Below the pieces are notes generated by a model. It was not told the origin of the DNA, ran no database searches, and saw only the letters and a list, made by a program, of their open reading frames with translations. A stretch of DNA of 64,000 nt from Neonectria sp. B-13 (Eukaryota > Ascomycota > Sordariomycetes > Hypocreales > Nectriaceae). Location of the stretch: the NCBI GenBank assembly GCA_002682825.1, contig NOKP01000007.1:310001-374000 (forward strand). The letters are read 5' to 3'. Position 1 is the stretch's first letter. Every line of letters starts with the position of its first letter. Of the stretch, positions 25,401-37,754 are shown one piece after another. A program made the position numbers and the translations under genes.

Positions 25401-28064
25401 TGGACCTGCCTTCGTCCCGCAACCCGCAACCCGCAACCCGCGGGTTAAGGAGCCAAGGGTCGTCCACAAGCCGTCTCGTGGCCCGTGCCACGCACAACTC
25501 GCGGCCCCCAAGTGGCAAGCCCCAGGGCAAGGGACGAAGAGAGAGAAAAGTCGCCTGATTTCCCACCTGCGACACTTGTGAGGGAAGCGGACGATTGGTC
25601 CGCGGGAGAGATGAGAAGGATCGCGGCATGGGGGATTGAGGCGTAGTGTGAAGCACTCTACGTAGTTGATTATGTACACACTCTCTCTCGCGAATACTTG
25701 CTAGTGGTGGGAGTGCGAGCGGAGTACGGAGCAACGCACGGAGAACCACCGGCGGAATTTGGAGGCGGAGACCGGATCAAACGGCGACAGCAGTAAAGTC
25801 CGGAATCCGGACGGGGCGCCTTGTTTGTCGTTGACGCAAGATTGGGGCAATGCGTCCGCTCCGACCTTGCACGCATTGGGCCGTATACACGACAGTCCTG
25901 ATCGGGCGGAGCATGGATCTTGGTGCTGCCTCCTCCAGAGCGATGGAGTCTGTGAGTCTTCAGCGGGCGACGAATGACGTGCAGCAGCCAACCACGTCGG
26001 GCGATGGGCACACCTAGTTGGAGACTCCATTGCGAGAAGGATTCTTCGACGTAATACTACTTACTACCTTGTTAGACTACGCAGCACGACCTCGAGGCAT
26101 TGGTCGGGCCGCGCAAGACAAGAGACGACGCACAACAAACGAGTCCTAGGACAGACCAAGGACAGCGAACGAGCTGCAGTTGCGGTTGCGGTTGCGTGTT
26201 GTCCAGCGATTGATTGACCGGTACAACCATATGATGAGTATGACGCAAACTCATCCCACAACCACCCCCCTTCCGCGCGTCCGGGAATCCAATCCTCCGC
26301 GTGACAGCTTCTTCTTGCCTTTGCCGTTTGTTGCCGCCGCCGACAGACAAAACGGCGGGTGGCAACCGGCAACAAAAACACCTCCGAGTTTTTTTGGGTC
26401 CCAATTATCAATCAAACGCGGCACTCACCCGTCGGGTCGCCTACCCGAAGAGTGGGTGTGTGCGGGCGTTCGGACGAGGGCATGGAACATGGACATGGAA
26501 ACGACAAGACGAAATTTGACAGAGGGCCCCCCTGGCTATGCGTAGATCCAAATCCTGCTTAAATCGAGGTCGATTGCTGGGACTGCGTAGCCACAATGTG
26601 TTGAGAAGAGACCCCCCCCCCCCTCGTTCCTAATTGTTAAGGGGGCTAGGATTAGGCGAAGAAACGAGCTGGGGCTCGGCTAGAAAAAGAGGAAGAAAAG
26701 AAAAAGAGACTTTTAATAACTTTGACGCAGAGTGCAATAACAGCGCATTGAAGACTTCTTTTGGCGATATCGTGAGGAGGATCCATCCGTTCCTTCAAGG
26801 CGTACTGTACACAAGCTCGTTCCTCCGCGGGTCTGAGCTTCGCAAGGCACACTGGCAGGGACACGGGACGCAGACAGATCCCCAACAGGCCCCTCTTTCT
26901 GCTTCCAGGCTCGGAGATTTTAATCCTCGCAAGAATGCAACTTCACTAGCACACAACAAGGAAAAAACACAACCCAACTGAGAAACCTTGCGCGCGTGAA
27001 GCTTCGTGGTAAGGAGATGGCCTTCTGCGGTGCAACGCCGCCTGCAGGAGAAACTCTAAAGCAGTCGATGGTATACCCCTATACTGCCGTAACCGTAACC
27101 GTAGGCCCCCCGGGCCGTGGGCGGGTTAATTCATCGAACTCAGCCGTTAGGGGGACGGCGGGTTGAAACGTTGCGGGCGGAAGAGAGAGGGAAAGACACG
27201 CTACTGCTGCTTAAGCTGGACTGCTAAGTCGCTGCGAAGCGGCTGGTGGTCGAATCGGCGTCGACATGGATGGGGAGCAACGACAAGGGAAGGGGGGCGT
27301 CTCTTTGCGGAGTGTAACCAGGGTTTGCTGCTTTTGCGCGCGTGTGCTGCGCTGTCGAGAATCCCTCGGGGCTGGGCGGCCAATGGCATGGCGGCGATGC
27401 GCATCTGTCGCGGTTTGTAAGTCGATTTATTTTTGTCTGGGGCCTTACAAAGCGCGCACGGGCCGGAGCCTCTGCCAACTTCCTGGCTCGCTGCCCCATT
27501 GCCCGTGGGCCGTAGGGATGGATACCCATGCCCATGCTCCTGGGCGCGCCTCTCACACCCTCACAGCGCTGCAAACCCTCGCACTCTGACCCTCGCACTT
27601 CGAAACCCTAGCACTTTTGGTGAGGCCCATCCCCATCTTGGAGCCTCTGTCAGTCTCTCCGTTGCTGCTCACTGACCGGTGAACGCATATCGCCCAGGGA
27701 TATGCGACCGGGGTCTGGGCAGTCGAATACCACAGTGACTCCGCCTTTTGCTCCGCCAAATGAAGCAAACCTGCGCGGCGGGCAGCGGGCGGGCTTGTCA
27801 GTTGCCATGTGGTTTTCGGGGCCCTGGCGAGGTTGGGACATGGGGGGGTAAATGCCAAAACGGTGAACCAGCACCACCAACACCACCACCCCTTCCCGGC
27901 CGTGCTGTGCAAAGTACGTAGCGATGTGATGTAGCACAGGAGGTGCGTCGCAGGTCCCGGTTCCAGGTCCCCGGTGCTCTCACGCACCCGCACCCGCAGC
28001 ACGGTCTCGGATGAGATGAGATGGGGGACGGGACGCAGCCATGGAGATGGGAACGGGGACGCGG

Positions 28065-28112
28065 ATAGGGATTAGGGATTAGGGATTAGGGATTAGGGAT
28101 TAGGGATCAGGG
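28065..28112 (+). repeat. Interstitial telomere-like ATTAGGG heptamer array
   Basis: Five perfect ATTAGGG copies (28071-28105) are flanked by ATAGGG and ATCAGGG. The canonical fungal telomere unit is the hexamer TTAGGG, so this is a seven-base variant and not a true telomere. Confidence 0.8.
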
Positions 28113-31100
28113 TGTTGGCAACACTATTCCGACTGGTTTCCATGCTTTTGGCACTCAATCGATGGGCTCAATTTGTCGTCGACATCGGGGGGGCCACCCG
28201 CTGTCCCTCCTCCTCCCTCTGTTGATATTGCTGCCTCTGTCCCTCTGAAGCTGCATCCCGGCAAGTTCGCGTGCGCCGGCGCCAATGCCCCCCTTTACAC
28301 CTCGCATGGGATTTCCCTACAGAAAAGAATATCCGCGCTACCACGGGGATCCTGAGCCCCTCGGCTAGCCGACGTTCCGACCTCTGATGCATAAGTCACG
28401 GGGAATGGAGTCTCTCTCTCAGTCTGGAGATGACCATGACCGAAAGTTAGAAAACGAGCACCCTAGCGCTTTGCAAAAAGGCGGGATGGAATGGATCTTC
28501 TGAGGGGGGCCGTGGTAGGCAGTGCTCTCAGAGTCACCGGCAGACACGGATTAGGCATTCTGATTCGAGGCCGTGATGTATCATGGCGCGGTACAGTGTC
28601 GTAGCGGTAATCGCAGTAGCGCTGCGTCTATCTCGACTGGGTTGCCAACATGTCGTCTCCCCCGAGTCTTGCCACTAGCCTCAAACGCTGAGAAATCAAT
28701 CCCCCAAAATTGTCTCCCGCCTTGCGGGATGGCGTCAGTCATCTTGCTCTCTGCTCCGCGGAGCTAGGCCTTACACGTGCGAAGTTTAGGGTTCCTTTGT
28801 TCCCAAAGAGGATCCTGGACGTTTGGGAGTTGGCAAATGTTAGCCCTCTTTTTATTTTATTTGTTAGGGGCACCGCCGGCCGCAGCCGCAAAGTACCAAG
28901 GCTGGAGTGGGGACTGGGCGCCTGTGCGTTCGGACTCGGCAGGGGAATAACAGTCAAGGTCAGAAGGGGAATAACAGTCAACGCGACGGAAGAGAGAGCA
29001 GAGAGCCCCGCACTCCAGTGTGTGACTTGCCCTGCCACGATTGGAAGATTCCAAATGAACAACTCTGAATGAGGGACGATCCGCAGACTGTCCCCCGTTG
29101 AATGGGCTCTTGCCGCCACTGGAATGGGATGGGATCGGCCGCCACGATATTCTGATGGTTCTACAAGCCAAGGCGCAGTGTCAGTGAATCTACTTTCCAA
29201 CGGCGGCTCCTGACAAATCAAACGGCGGACCAATTTGATTCGCATTTGCGTCACTACGTAAACCTGCATGCCAGGTATGATGAGGAGGGCGAACGGGGGC
29301 CAAAACGGCCGTGAGGATGAGCCATGCGGATGGCGCTGGAGCCGTGGTGCCTGAGCTGTCCCGTGTGGTTGGGTGGGTGTGAATGGAATCTCTGGAACGA
29401 CAGGGGCCTCTGAAGAGCCAAGTCGAGTGCGGTCTGGACTTCTGAAGGCATCGAGCCCTTGGGGTCGGTTGCCGTTTGAGCATCTTCGGTCTCGGCAGGC
29501 GCATCGTGGTTGGACAGTTCGCAGTGTTGCGGTGCTGGGGGGGCGGGGATGACGATGCTTTCGTCACACAGCCCTACGACGGCGCCAGACGCAGATGATC
29601 GGCCCGGCCAAGGGCCCCCGGGAGGGTGGACTTTTGGGGACGGCGCCTGGTTGGTTCGAGGCGGCGAGCCGGGTGGTGTTGGGGTTTGGTATGCTGTGTG
29701 TGTGGTGCTTTACTAGGTAGCTACTGGGAACGTTTAGGAAACCTTGGGACCTTGTGCAAAGGGACTCAAATTGGTGTCGGGGGAGAATAGCTGCGGATGG
29801 GAACCTTGGGGATGGCACGGCGGTTGGTGGTTTTTCTTTTTGGGCTGGGAGAGGGGCGTGTGGATGTCTCGCGTGGGCGTCTGCCAAGCGTAGGGGGGCG
29901 TAGTCCAGGCAGGTGGGGATGGAGCAAGAAGGGTGGTTGATGCCAAAAAAGAATCTGGGCTAAATTTGCCCACATTTGCCGCGCTAACTTGGAGACTGGG
30001 AGTTCGGGGTTCCACCGTTGCACCTTGGGGCTTGCTTGAGCCTGGTGGAAGGAAGGTACATTGGTAATTAGACAGCCTGGGATGGGCGGCCCTGGTCCTT
30101 GCCTCGCTCTGATCCTGTACAGAGCACCGCTTTGCCGTGGTTTATTTGGGTGCTGGTGGTGGCAGGGCGTGCTGCGCTGCGCTGTGCTTCCTAGGGTTGC
30201 AGAGCGAAGGAGCATTCAGGTGCTGGCTTGGGGATGGCATTACCTACCTACGCTGTGGTGTGCTGTTGTAGTGTGTCTTACAAAGTGGCGCGCTGAACTT
30301 CGGGTCTTGGGGCAATTGGACTTCTGCTGTGGGTGGTACTGTGATGTTATGCGAGCGTGCTATTACAGGATACCGGATGTGTTGTGTGTGGTGTGGTGTG
30401 GTGTGCTATGCCGTGTGCTCGATTCTGGTCGTTGGTGGAGAGGCGGCGGCGGCGACCTGGACGATGAGGCTGGTGCTGTCAGTCATGGACGGCAGCAGCC
30501 CAAGCCGTTCCATTTCCATGCCCAAGGATGAACCAGAGCCAGCGGCAGCAAGTAGGACGTCGCAGGCTAGTCGCAGCAATGCCATCCTCCGCCATTCCAC
30601 CATCGCCTCCGCCCGGTCGTTCTCCCCACCGTCGATGCTACGCCATGGTACGGTGCAAGCCTGGCGGATGGAATCGCACCGTCCCGTCCTGGACATTTCC
30701 CCTCTCTCCAGAGCCCAAATGTCTCCGCCGTGCGTGAAGGACGGGAGGTGCTGTACTGTACCAGAAGTATGTTTTCCCTGTGTCGGTGGCAGTATCTGTG
30801 TATCGTTTTGGGTGGTCTCTGCCACACCTATGTCGATCAATCCACTCCCCCCCCAGCCTGTCCTCCTCCGACAATCGCTCTCCGCTCCGCTACTTCGGGG
30901 CTGCAGATGGGGACTGAAGGACAGTCGCTCTAATGGCATCCTGCAGGCAGGCAGACTGGTAGGCAACCGGCCTTCCGGGGGCGAGAAGCCTTGAGATACG
31001 GTACGGAGACGGATGGGGGACACGGGGTCGGCGGTAGGCGAGTCGGCGAGCACATTTGCCAACGGAGACCGCGAAATGCACATTCCATTGCGGTAGAAAG

Positions 31101-31349
31101 CAGCACAAGTAGCAGCTGGTAGCAGCTGGTAGCAGAAGATTCCACTGGCCGCCTGCTTTCGCTGCCTCTTGAGAGCCTGATGGGAGACCAACGCTAAACA
31201 GCGATGGCTACTGGACGGAAACCGACTCAGGACCAGGCAAAAGGATAGCCTACGCTGGAAGGGCGCCCGTTTGATAGGGCTAGCTAGGCCAGATCTGCAC
31301 GGAGGGACTGGGAGCATGTTGCAATCCCGGAGAGATAATTGGGGACGGA

Positions 31350-31373
31350 TACGGAGTACGGAGTACGGAGTAC
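31350..31373 (+). repeat. Triplicated TACGGAGT repeat
   Basis: Three consecutive copies of ACGGAGT make up overlapping TACGGAGTAC words. The same word recurs elsewhere in the window. Confidence 0.7.
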
Positions 31374-32380
31374 CGACAAGGCCGTACGTAGTAGTACGCA
31401 AGCACCCAAGGCCCGTTTCTTTCCCTGAGCTAGGTCCCCGTGATGAGCACAGGGTGAAGGGTGAAGGGCCAAGGAAGGACCCAAGGTGACGATGGATGAT
31501 TGAGGGGGGCATGGGGGGCGCCTTGGTTGATGGGCGGCGGGCAGCCCTGTGAGGCCGGCGCCAGGCCCAGGGCGCCAGCAGTTGACTCCAGTTGAGCCCA
31601 GTCGAGAGGGCAAGTTGCAGCAGGCTGGGAGAGAAGAGAGAGCCCCTTCCACTGTTGGAGTGTTGGAGTGGGACCGGCGGGCGGGCGGGCGGGGGGCGTC
31701 CAGGACACCAAGCCACCAGCCAGAACACACATCAACACACACGCCCCTCGTCTCTCTCCCAGTGGAGGTCCCTGGGCGGATGCAACCTAGGGGGAGTGGC
31801 GACAGGGAGGGAGGGGTGCGGGGGACGCTGTGTGTGGGGTGGGGCGTGCGCGAGCTGCGGATGGGATAGTGCAGGGAAGGCGTGGTCGGGGTGTGTGGTG
31901 CCTTCCTTCCCCCCCGGCTCCTCCTCGTCACTCTGCTGGGCTGGCCTTACTAGGTAGGTACTGCTGCTACTGCTTGGCTGCGGCTGCTTGCCGTCGAAGG
32001 AAGATGGATATTTAATCTAGAGCCTCTTCCCCCTCATCCACCATCCCACACATCTCCAAGTCTCAATTAGACGCTGTCTTCTGTCTACAGTCTCAGTCTT
32101 GCTCTCAGGATTATATCTTGCTCCCATCCCGCCATCTATATCACTCCTCCTCCTCCCACTCTCTCACCACATCCCTCCCCTCCTCTCTTGCTGTCTACCA
32201 ACCTCAACTTCAACTTCAACCTCAACCTCAACCTCAGCATACATCAAACAGGAGCAGCACCAAACAAAGATACTACAACCAATCTCATCTGTTGCGACTG
32301 GGTCTCCTCGAGCTTTGTTTCTTACACCAGCGACGAACCACTCCAGCTCTCAACCATCCCACCCCACTTCATCAGCCAAC

Positions 32381-33376
32381 ATGTCCATGTTCACCATGTC
32401 ACAACCTCACTACGCCTACCAGGCAGCTCCTCCTCCTCCTCGCCAGTACTCCGGCCAAGGCACCAGCAGCGCCTTCAGCAGCTCTGCCAACCCCGACGAG
32501 GACTGGACCAAGATCTCTGACCTCGCCGAGCGCAGGAGGATACAGAACCGCATTGCCCAGCGCAACTACCGTACGTTGTCTCCGTTTAACTGCGGCCTCG
32601 CAGCCTTGCCCTCCAGGTGACTGGTGAACTGAACTGACACGTCTTTTCGCGATACAGGCAAGAAGCTTAAGCGCCGTCTCGAAGACCTCGAGCGTCGTGC
32701 TGGCTCCTCTGACGACGCCGACTCTGAGAAGCAGTCCCAGACCTCCTCCACCAAGTCGAAGCGTTCCTCCTCAAAGTCTCACAAGGCTCAGCCCTCCACC
32801 CCCTCAAAGACTCTCCCCTCCCAGGGCCAATTCACTCCTCCCATGGAGCACGAAGAGTTCTTCTTCCCCGGCTCATACGATGACCGGGAACGCTCTCACA
32901 CTCCTCCTCTCTTCACCTACTCGACCTACCCGGCTCCCGATGAGCTTCTCCTCCACCCATACGGCTCCGCCCAGCCCTACCCGGCCATGACAACGGCCGA
33001 CACATACCCTAACTACCTCACCGCGTCCACCGTCCCCGTGACGCTCCCCTCCATGACACACTTCAGTGACGCCGTCAAGCGGGAGTCGTATGCCAGCGAC
33101 GACGGCCTGAACCCTTACATGCCCTATGGCTTCATGCCCGGCATGGACCTCAATGCTGCGAGCCCTTACGACCACCAGTCCCATCCTCATGTGAGTTACG
33201 CCAGCCACTCGGCCATCGCGGCCCCCAGAGATCCTCGTTGCTGATCGAGTTGGCAGACTCCCCCGCTGTCGCACTCGTTCGACCACTCCGCCAACTGTTC
33301 CGAGGCCGGTTACGAGTACCCCACCACGCCTCTGTCCATGCCCGGATCCCCCGGCATGATGCACCCTCAACATTGA
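32381..33376 (+). CDS. bZIP transcription factor with short zipper
   Basis: Three exons, 32381..32570, 32658..33190 and 33257..33376, giving 280 aa. The first intron falls exactly at the end of the DNA-contact region. Residues ~44-70 form a bZIP basic region (ISDLAERRRIQNRIAQRNYRKKLKRRLEDLERRAG) with the invariant N-x7-R spacing (NRIAQRNYR). Only about two heptads follow before the sequence turns Ser/Asp-rich, so the leucine zipper is unusually short. The rest is Pro/Ser/Tyr-rich and ends TTPLSMPGSPGMMHPQH, a likely activation or regulatory region. It is a nuclear DNA-binding protein; its targets cannot be deduced. It stands alone, with 16.5 kb of gene-poor DNA upstream. The first in-frame ATG is at 32381. 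Confidence 0.85.
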
Positions 33377-36300
33377 GTTCGAGATGACCGCGACGCTCAC
33401 ATGCTTCATCCTCTCGAGCCATAAATCGACTGCGATAAGGACAGTCGTCACGCATGGGAGGAGGGGCTTAGCCCGGTCCCTAGAATGTGGTAAGCCCGCA
33501 TCGGTGCATTGGGGCAGGGAAAAGCAACTTGGCATATTTGCGCTCCTGCTTGACGGGGCGAAGGCGTACGGGATAGCCTTGCGAGGCACATCATGGCTTG
33601 CATATCGGTCGTTTTGGATTATACTCTCCCATTTCTTTCTTTTTGGACTCAACCCTCTGGTATCCCCCAGAGGGTTCTCCACAGACTTCATTTTTTTCAT
33701 TTTCTTTTCCACCAACACAGTGGTCGAAGGGCTCGACTCTGTTGGTTGATGTTACGGCAGCAAGATCCACGAACTTTGTTTATTTGGAGGCGAAGGAAAA
33801 GACGGTACATGTGGCGTTTTATGGACGGATCTCTATGTATGATGAGGGGCGGTGAATTGGATGGATGGTTGGATGCCAGAATGGATGGGAGGATTAGTGA
33901 TACTTGGAAAGCGATGGCGGCTACAGCAGCGGTGGCGAGCCTTTTGGATTTTTGGTCGAGTAGATATCCCCGAGCCATCGAAACTGTTTAGATGACGAAT
34001 GTGCAACACTACCATCTCTTACAAAGTTACAAAGTCTGCAAGTGTACTTGGGAAAATGAGGCCTTCCATGACCCCTGACTTATTCGGTAATGGCCCAATG
34101 ACGACGACAGCCCGCTCAAGACAACTCAGGCCAGCTCTAGCCAGGTCCAGCCAAGGACTCGAGCGCGGCCGGGTCTGAGGCCCCTTGTTGTGGTCGGCTT
34201 GGTAGCCCGTATTGCCCGTGTCTTGGAATTGGGCTGGGCGGAACGTAACTGGCCTTGTCTCGCATTCCAGCTAGTTAGCCAAGCGCCTCAACGATTCGCC
34301 CCTGTCGCATGCCATGCCTCGTCCAAGACTTGGAGCCTGGAGCCGTCCTGCACGCGTCTGGAGTACTTGGTACTTCGTACTCCGTACATAAGTAGTAACT
34401 TACATGCTAGGGCTCTAGCATGCAGCGCAGCGGCGCAGCTGAAGGGGGTCCTTCCTGGTAAGGGTGTGGTGTGGATGGCCTGCGCCGATAGGGTTGACGT
34501 CGGCACGTGCAGGATGGCGCGGGAAGGGGATGAGGCTCGGAAAAGTGCAAACAAAGGTGCCGCCGGCCGTTGGGGACGGAGTTCGGCTGGAACAGAACGT
34601 GTCCGAGTCCGGCGGGCGGTTGTCATGGGCAGGCGACGACGCGGATTGAGGCTTGGACCGAATTGCCCCGTGCTATAGATGTCCGTTATGTTATGTACTT
34701 CGTACTATGTACTAGTTACGGACGGCAGCGGGGGAAGAAGGCAAGACAGGTGCTTGGGAGATCCGCGGAGTTCCGTGGGTCTGGCTGGGCCTTTGGGATG
34801 GCTCAGTGCGAACGGACAGCAGAGAGCAGAAGGTTGTCAGGGGGCTTGAGTGGGTTACCAAGCATTGGGGAGATGCGACATTGAGATGGAACATGGGGAT
34901 GGACATGAATCACACCGTAGAAGGGTTTGGGGACTTGGGGGAGGCTACGGTACCCTGACGGCATGAAACACAGTGCCATCCACGGTGTAGTACCTAGTGT
35001 ATAGTCTGCTGCGCACTTAGAAATCTAGGTGTTTTATTCGTACGGGATTCACGGGCTTCTTTCAAAGGAGGAACTCGCCGCAACCTAAATAAACTCGGCA
35101 TTGACGCAGAACCGACGTGTGGGTGGTGGCGGCGGCGGCGAGACGGCGGCGAGTTGGCGGCGAGATGGCGGCAAGAGAAAGGTTAACAAATGCGGCGTTG
35201 TCGAAGCTTTCGTCAACGGGAGGGAGCGGTAGATGCAAGGCAAGGCAAGGCAAGGCAAGGCAAGGCAAGGGGGGTAGGACTCGGCAGTTCGGCGACTTAG
35301 ATCAACGCTGCGGATAGGGAGGAAAGGCTAGGGGGCAATGGAAGCAGCAGGAAGGCGACGAGAAGGAAGGCCAAAGGGAATGAGGCTGCGCGTTGAAGGA
35401 AGAGGAGGAGGAGGAGGAGGAGGATGCGGTGGTGGCAGGGGTGTCTCCGGGAGTCTCGGAGGATGGATGGCGGAGAGCATGCGGCATAGCACGCGGCATG
35501 GCGTGGGGACGCAGGCGGGAGATGCGGGAGGAATGATGGAATCAATTAGTGATCCGGGCGGGAGGCGGGAGATGGAAGATGGAAGATAGAGGATGAGGGA
35601 CGAGGCTTCGTAGAAGCTACGTAATCATGCCGATGGAGTGGCCGGCATCTATTTTGTGTTTTGTTGTGTGTTGTGGTGTGTATCATGCGCGAGGCCCAAC
35701 CCACTTACTGGGCTGAGGAAGCCCAAGGGAAAGAAAAACAGCTGGTGCCGCTCGCTGCCTTGTCCAGCTGAACAAGCAGGCTTCGTTTGGCACATGCTGC
35801 CTGCAGGCAACTGCAACATGCCCATAACTGTACGGATACTGTGCGTGCGGTTGCGTGTGGTTGCGTTGCGTTGCGTGCGCAGATGCAGCTGGTGGTGGCC
35901 TGCCAGTGTAAGTGACGCGCAACGGGTGTGTCTTTTGTTGGTGGTGCGCGTGGGACAGAGCGAGCCGACCGGTGACGGGGGACAGAGCAGAGGCAAAGCC
36001 TGGTTTCATCCTGCAGCGCTCCGGCGATTGCTACATTCGGGTTGGCAAAGGGCGCGTGTTTAAGCTGAATGGGGGAGGGGGATTCGTACAGGATCGCCGG
36101 GGGGTAGAGTCTAGGGCATCCTTCTAACCTTCCTTCCCAGAGTCCTACGTTCGCTAAAATGGGTTGTTCTCTGGGAGCGGCCAAAATACAGCCCGACTGG
36201 CTAAAGTATGCACGAATCGTTCGATGTCGACGGTCGGGTTAATACGAAGGTAGCGGGGCTCCGGTGGGTACTATGTAGCTATCGGGTCGTCCCACCTCTG

Positions 36301-36489
36301 GGCTTTTTCCTCCCGTTCGTCATCCCGTTCTCGTTCCCGTTCATGTGGGGCTGCGCTTCCATTATGTCATCGTGCGGCTCGTCTCAAAGTCCAACGAGCA
36401 AGGGACTTTTCCGGGGAAACAAGTCCAAGCCCAATCGACCCCACGACTCTTAATTCGAAGAGCGCCACAGCATACCCCCGGTAGCAACA
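33377..36489. other. Intergenic: bZIP to CIA30-like gene
   Basis: About 3.1 kb with no recognised gene. It includes a (GCAAG)7 array, GGA-rich runs near 35400-35425 and a GTACTCCGTAC word at 34378-34388. The last ~300 bp before 36490 are probably the promoter of the CIA30-like gene. Confidence 0.5.
35235..35269 (+). repeat. (GCAAG)7 pentanucleotide repeat
   Basis: Seven uninterrupted copies of a five-base unit in intergenic DNA. Confidence 0.9.
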
Positions 36490-37313
36490 ATGCAAGACGA
36501 ATCACTGTACCTCTTTGGAGGCGATAGGTAACCACCCCAATGCCTGCGCCAGCATCAATGCTTCCCCAATCCTGACTGACCCGTCCATCTCCAGGCCCTG
36601 GGACGCCGCTCTCTGGACAGCCTCCGATGACCGCGTCCGCGGCGGCTCCAGCATCTCCTACTTGACCGTCACCGACCCGGAGCGCGCCAGCTTCCACGGC
36701 CACCTCGACACCAAGACCCTCGGCGGCGCCGGCTTCGCCTCCCAACGCACCGTCGGCGTCCTCGCCCTCGACTTGTCCAACTACGCGGGGCTGGTCCTCG
36801 CCCTCGGCGGCGGCGCCTCCGGCCACCGGTACACCCTGACCCTCAAGGACGCCATCCCCGGCGACCGCGGCGACGGCCGCGACCAGGCTGGCATCAGCTG
36901 GGAGACGGACTTTGAGGCTCCACGGGAGGGCGGCGACGTGCTGCTCCCGTGGGACAAGTTCCGCGCCACCTATCGCGGACGCGACAAGGAGGATGCGGAG
37001 CCGTTGGATCTGACCTCCATCAAGAGGGCGTCGCTGATGATGCGGAGGTGAGAAAATCATTGTGCATTCTCCGGTTTTGTTTTGTTCCGCTGGCTGACTT
37101 TGTACGGACAGTTTCTTTGGAGAGCAAGATGGCGACTTTGAGCTCGTGATACATGCCATTGCGGCCAAGAGATCGTTCCCCATTGGCGAACTGGCCGACG
37201 ACACCGACGATGAGGACGCCGACCTGCAAAAGCCTACTGCCGAGGTTGCAGGACAGGAGGAGAGGCCCCAAACCCGGCCGTGGTGGCGGGTGTTGCTCTG
37301 TGGGCTGGTATGA
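36490..37313 (+). CDS. CIA30-domain protein (complex I intermediate-associated family)
   Basis: Three exons, 36490..36527, 36595..37047 and 37112..37313, giving 230 aa. The first exon encodes only 12 residues (MQDESLYLFGGD plus a split Arg). The CIA30 domain spans about 13-190, with RPWDAALWTASDDRVRGGSSISYL, a GFASQRT motif, LDLSNYAGLVLALGG, YTLTLKD, ISWETDF, LPWDKFRATYRGR and FGEQDGDFELVIHAI. CIA30/NDUFAF1 assists complex I membrane-arm assembly. This protein has no obvious N-terminal mitochondrial presequence and ends in the hydrophobic PWWRVLLCGLV, so it may be the shorter, non-mitochondrial paralogue found in fungi. Domain call secure; precise role uncertain. Confidence 0.85.
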
Positions 37314-37754
37314 ATCTCACATCCCCCCCAGACATAAAACTGCTGCCAATTCGCATGGACGAGGACCGCAATCTTCCCGACCAACACCATGTACATTTAC
37401 AACCCGACCTCAAACTCGGCTAGCACCACCATAATACCAATATGATATCCCCTACTATTCGGGCCATGTGAACGTTCCCACTCCGACTCGTCACATCTCA
37501 CCCGCGCAGCTTTCCGCATCCGGATCGGAGCCCCACCTCCGATCCGGATGTCCCCCGGTGCGGCACGTCCATCGGGCCCGGCCACTGCGGCGATCGACCC
37601 TAAAATAGATTGCGTCACGACTCTGTTGTACCCATCATCGATGCAGTGCAGCGAACCTACATGGCCCGGCCGCCTTGCGAAGAATAGGACATACATATCT
37701 ATCCTGCTTCACGCAATCCCCTTCTATCTTTCTCCAACCCATCACCCGACGACA
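37314..37754. other. Intergenic upstream of DUF1295 gene
   Basis: 440 bp between two plus-strand genes. I see nothing beyond likely promoter sequence. The frame of the downstream gene is open from 37548, but the ATG at 37755 is the first one in frame. Confidence 0.45.

Larger units (their letters stand above)
15911..32380. other. Gene-poor 16.5-kb region
   Basis: I find no recognisable protein, tRNA, 5S rRNA or transposon here. Open frames on both strands reach 440 codons (30406-31728, minus), but their translations are Pro/Arg/Ser-rich with no conserved motif and look like GC-rich chance frames. Landmarks are short tandem repeats (17728-17779, 19079-19147, 28065-28112, 31350-31372), a G-rich repeat with one ambiguous base at 19471, and homopolymer runs near 23744 and 26611. 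Composition is not AT-rich, so it does not resemble a RIP-degraded transposon block. The last ~380 bp are the promoter and leader of the bZIP gene. Confidence 0.6.

Noticed and set aside
24814..25581. 255-codon plus-strand frame
   Set aside because: Composition is Arg/Pro/Ser-rich with no family resemblance, and there is no sign of selection that I can see.
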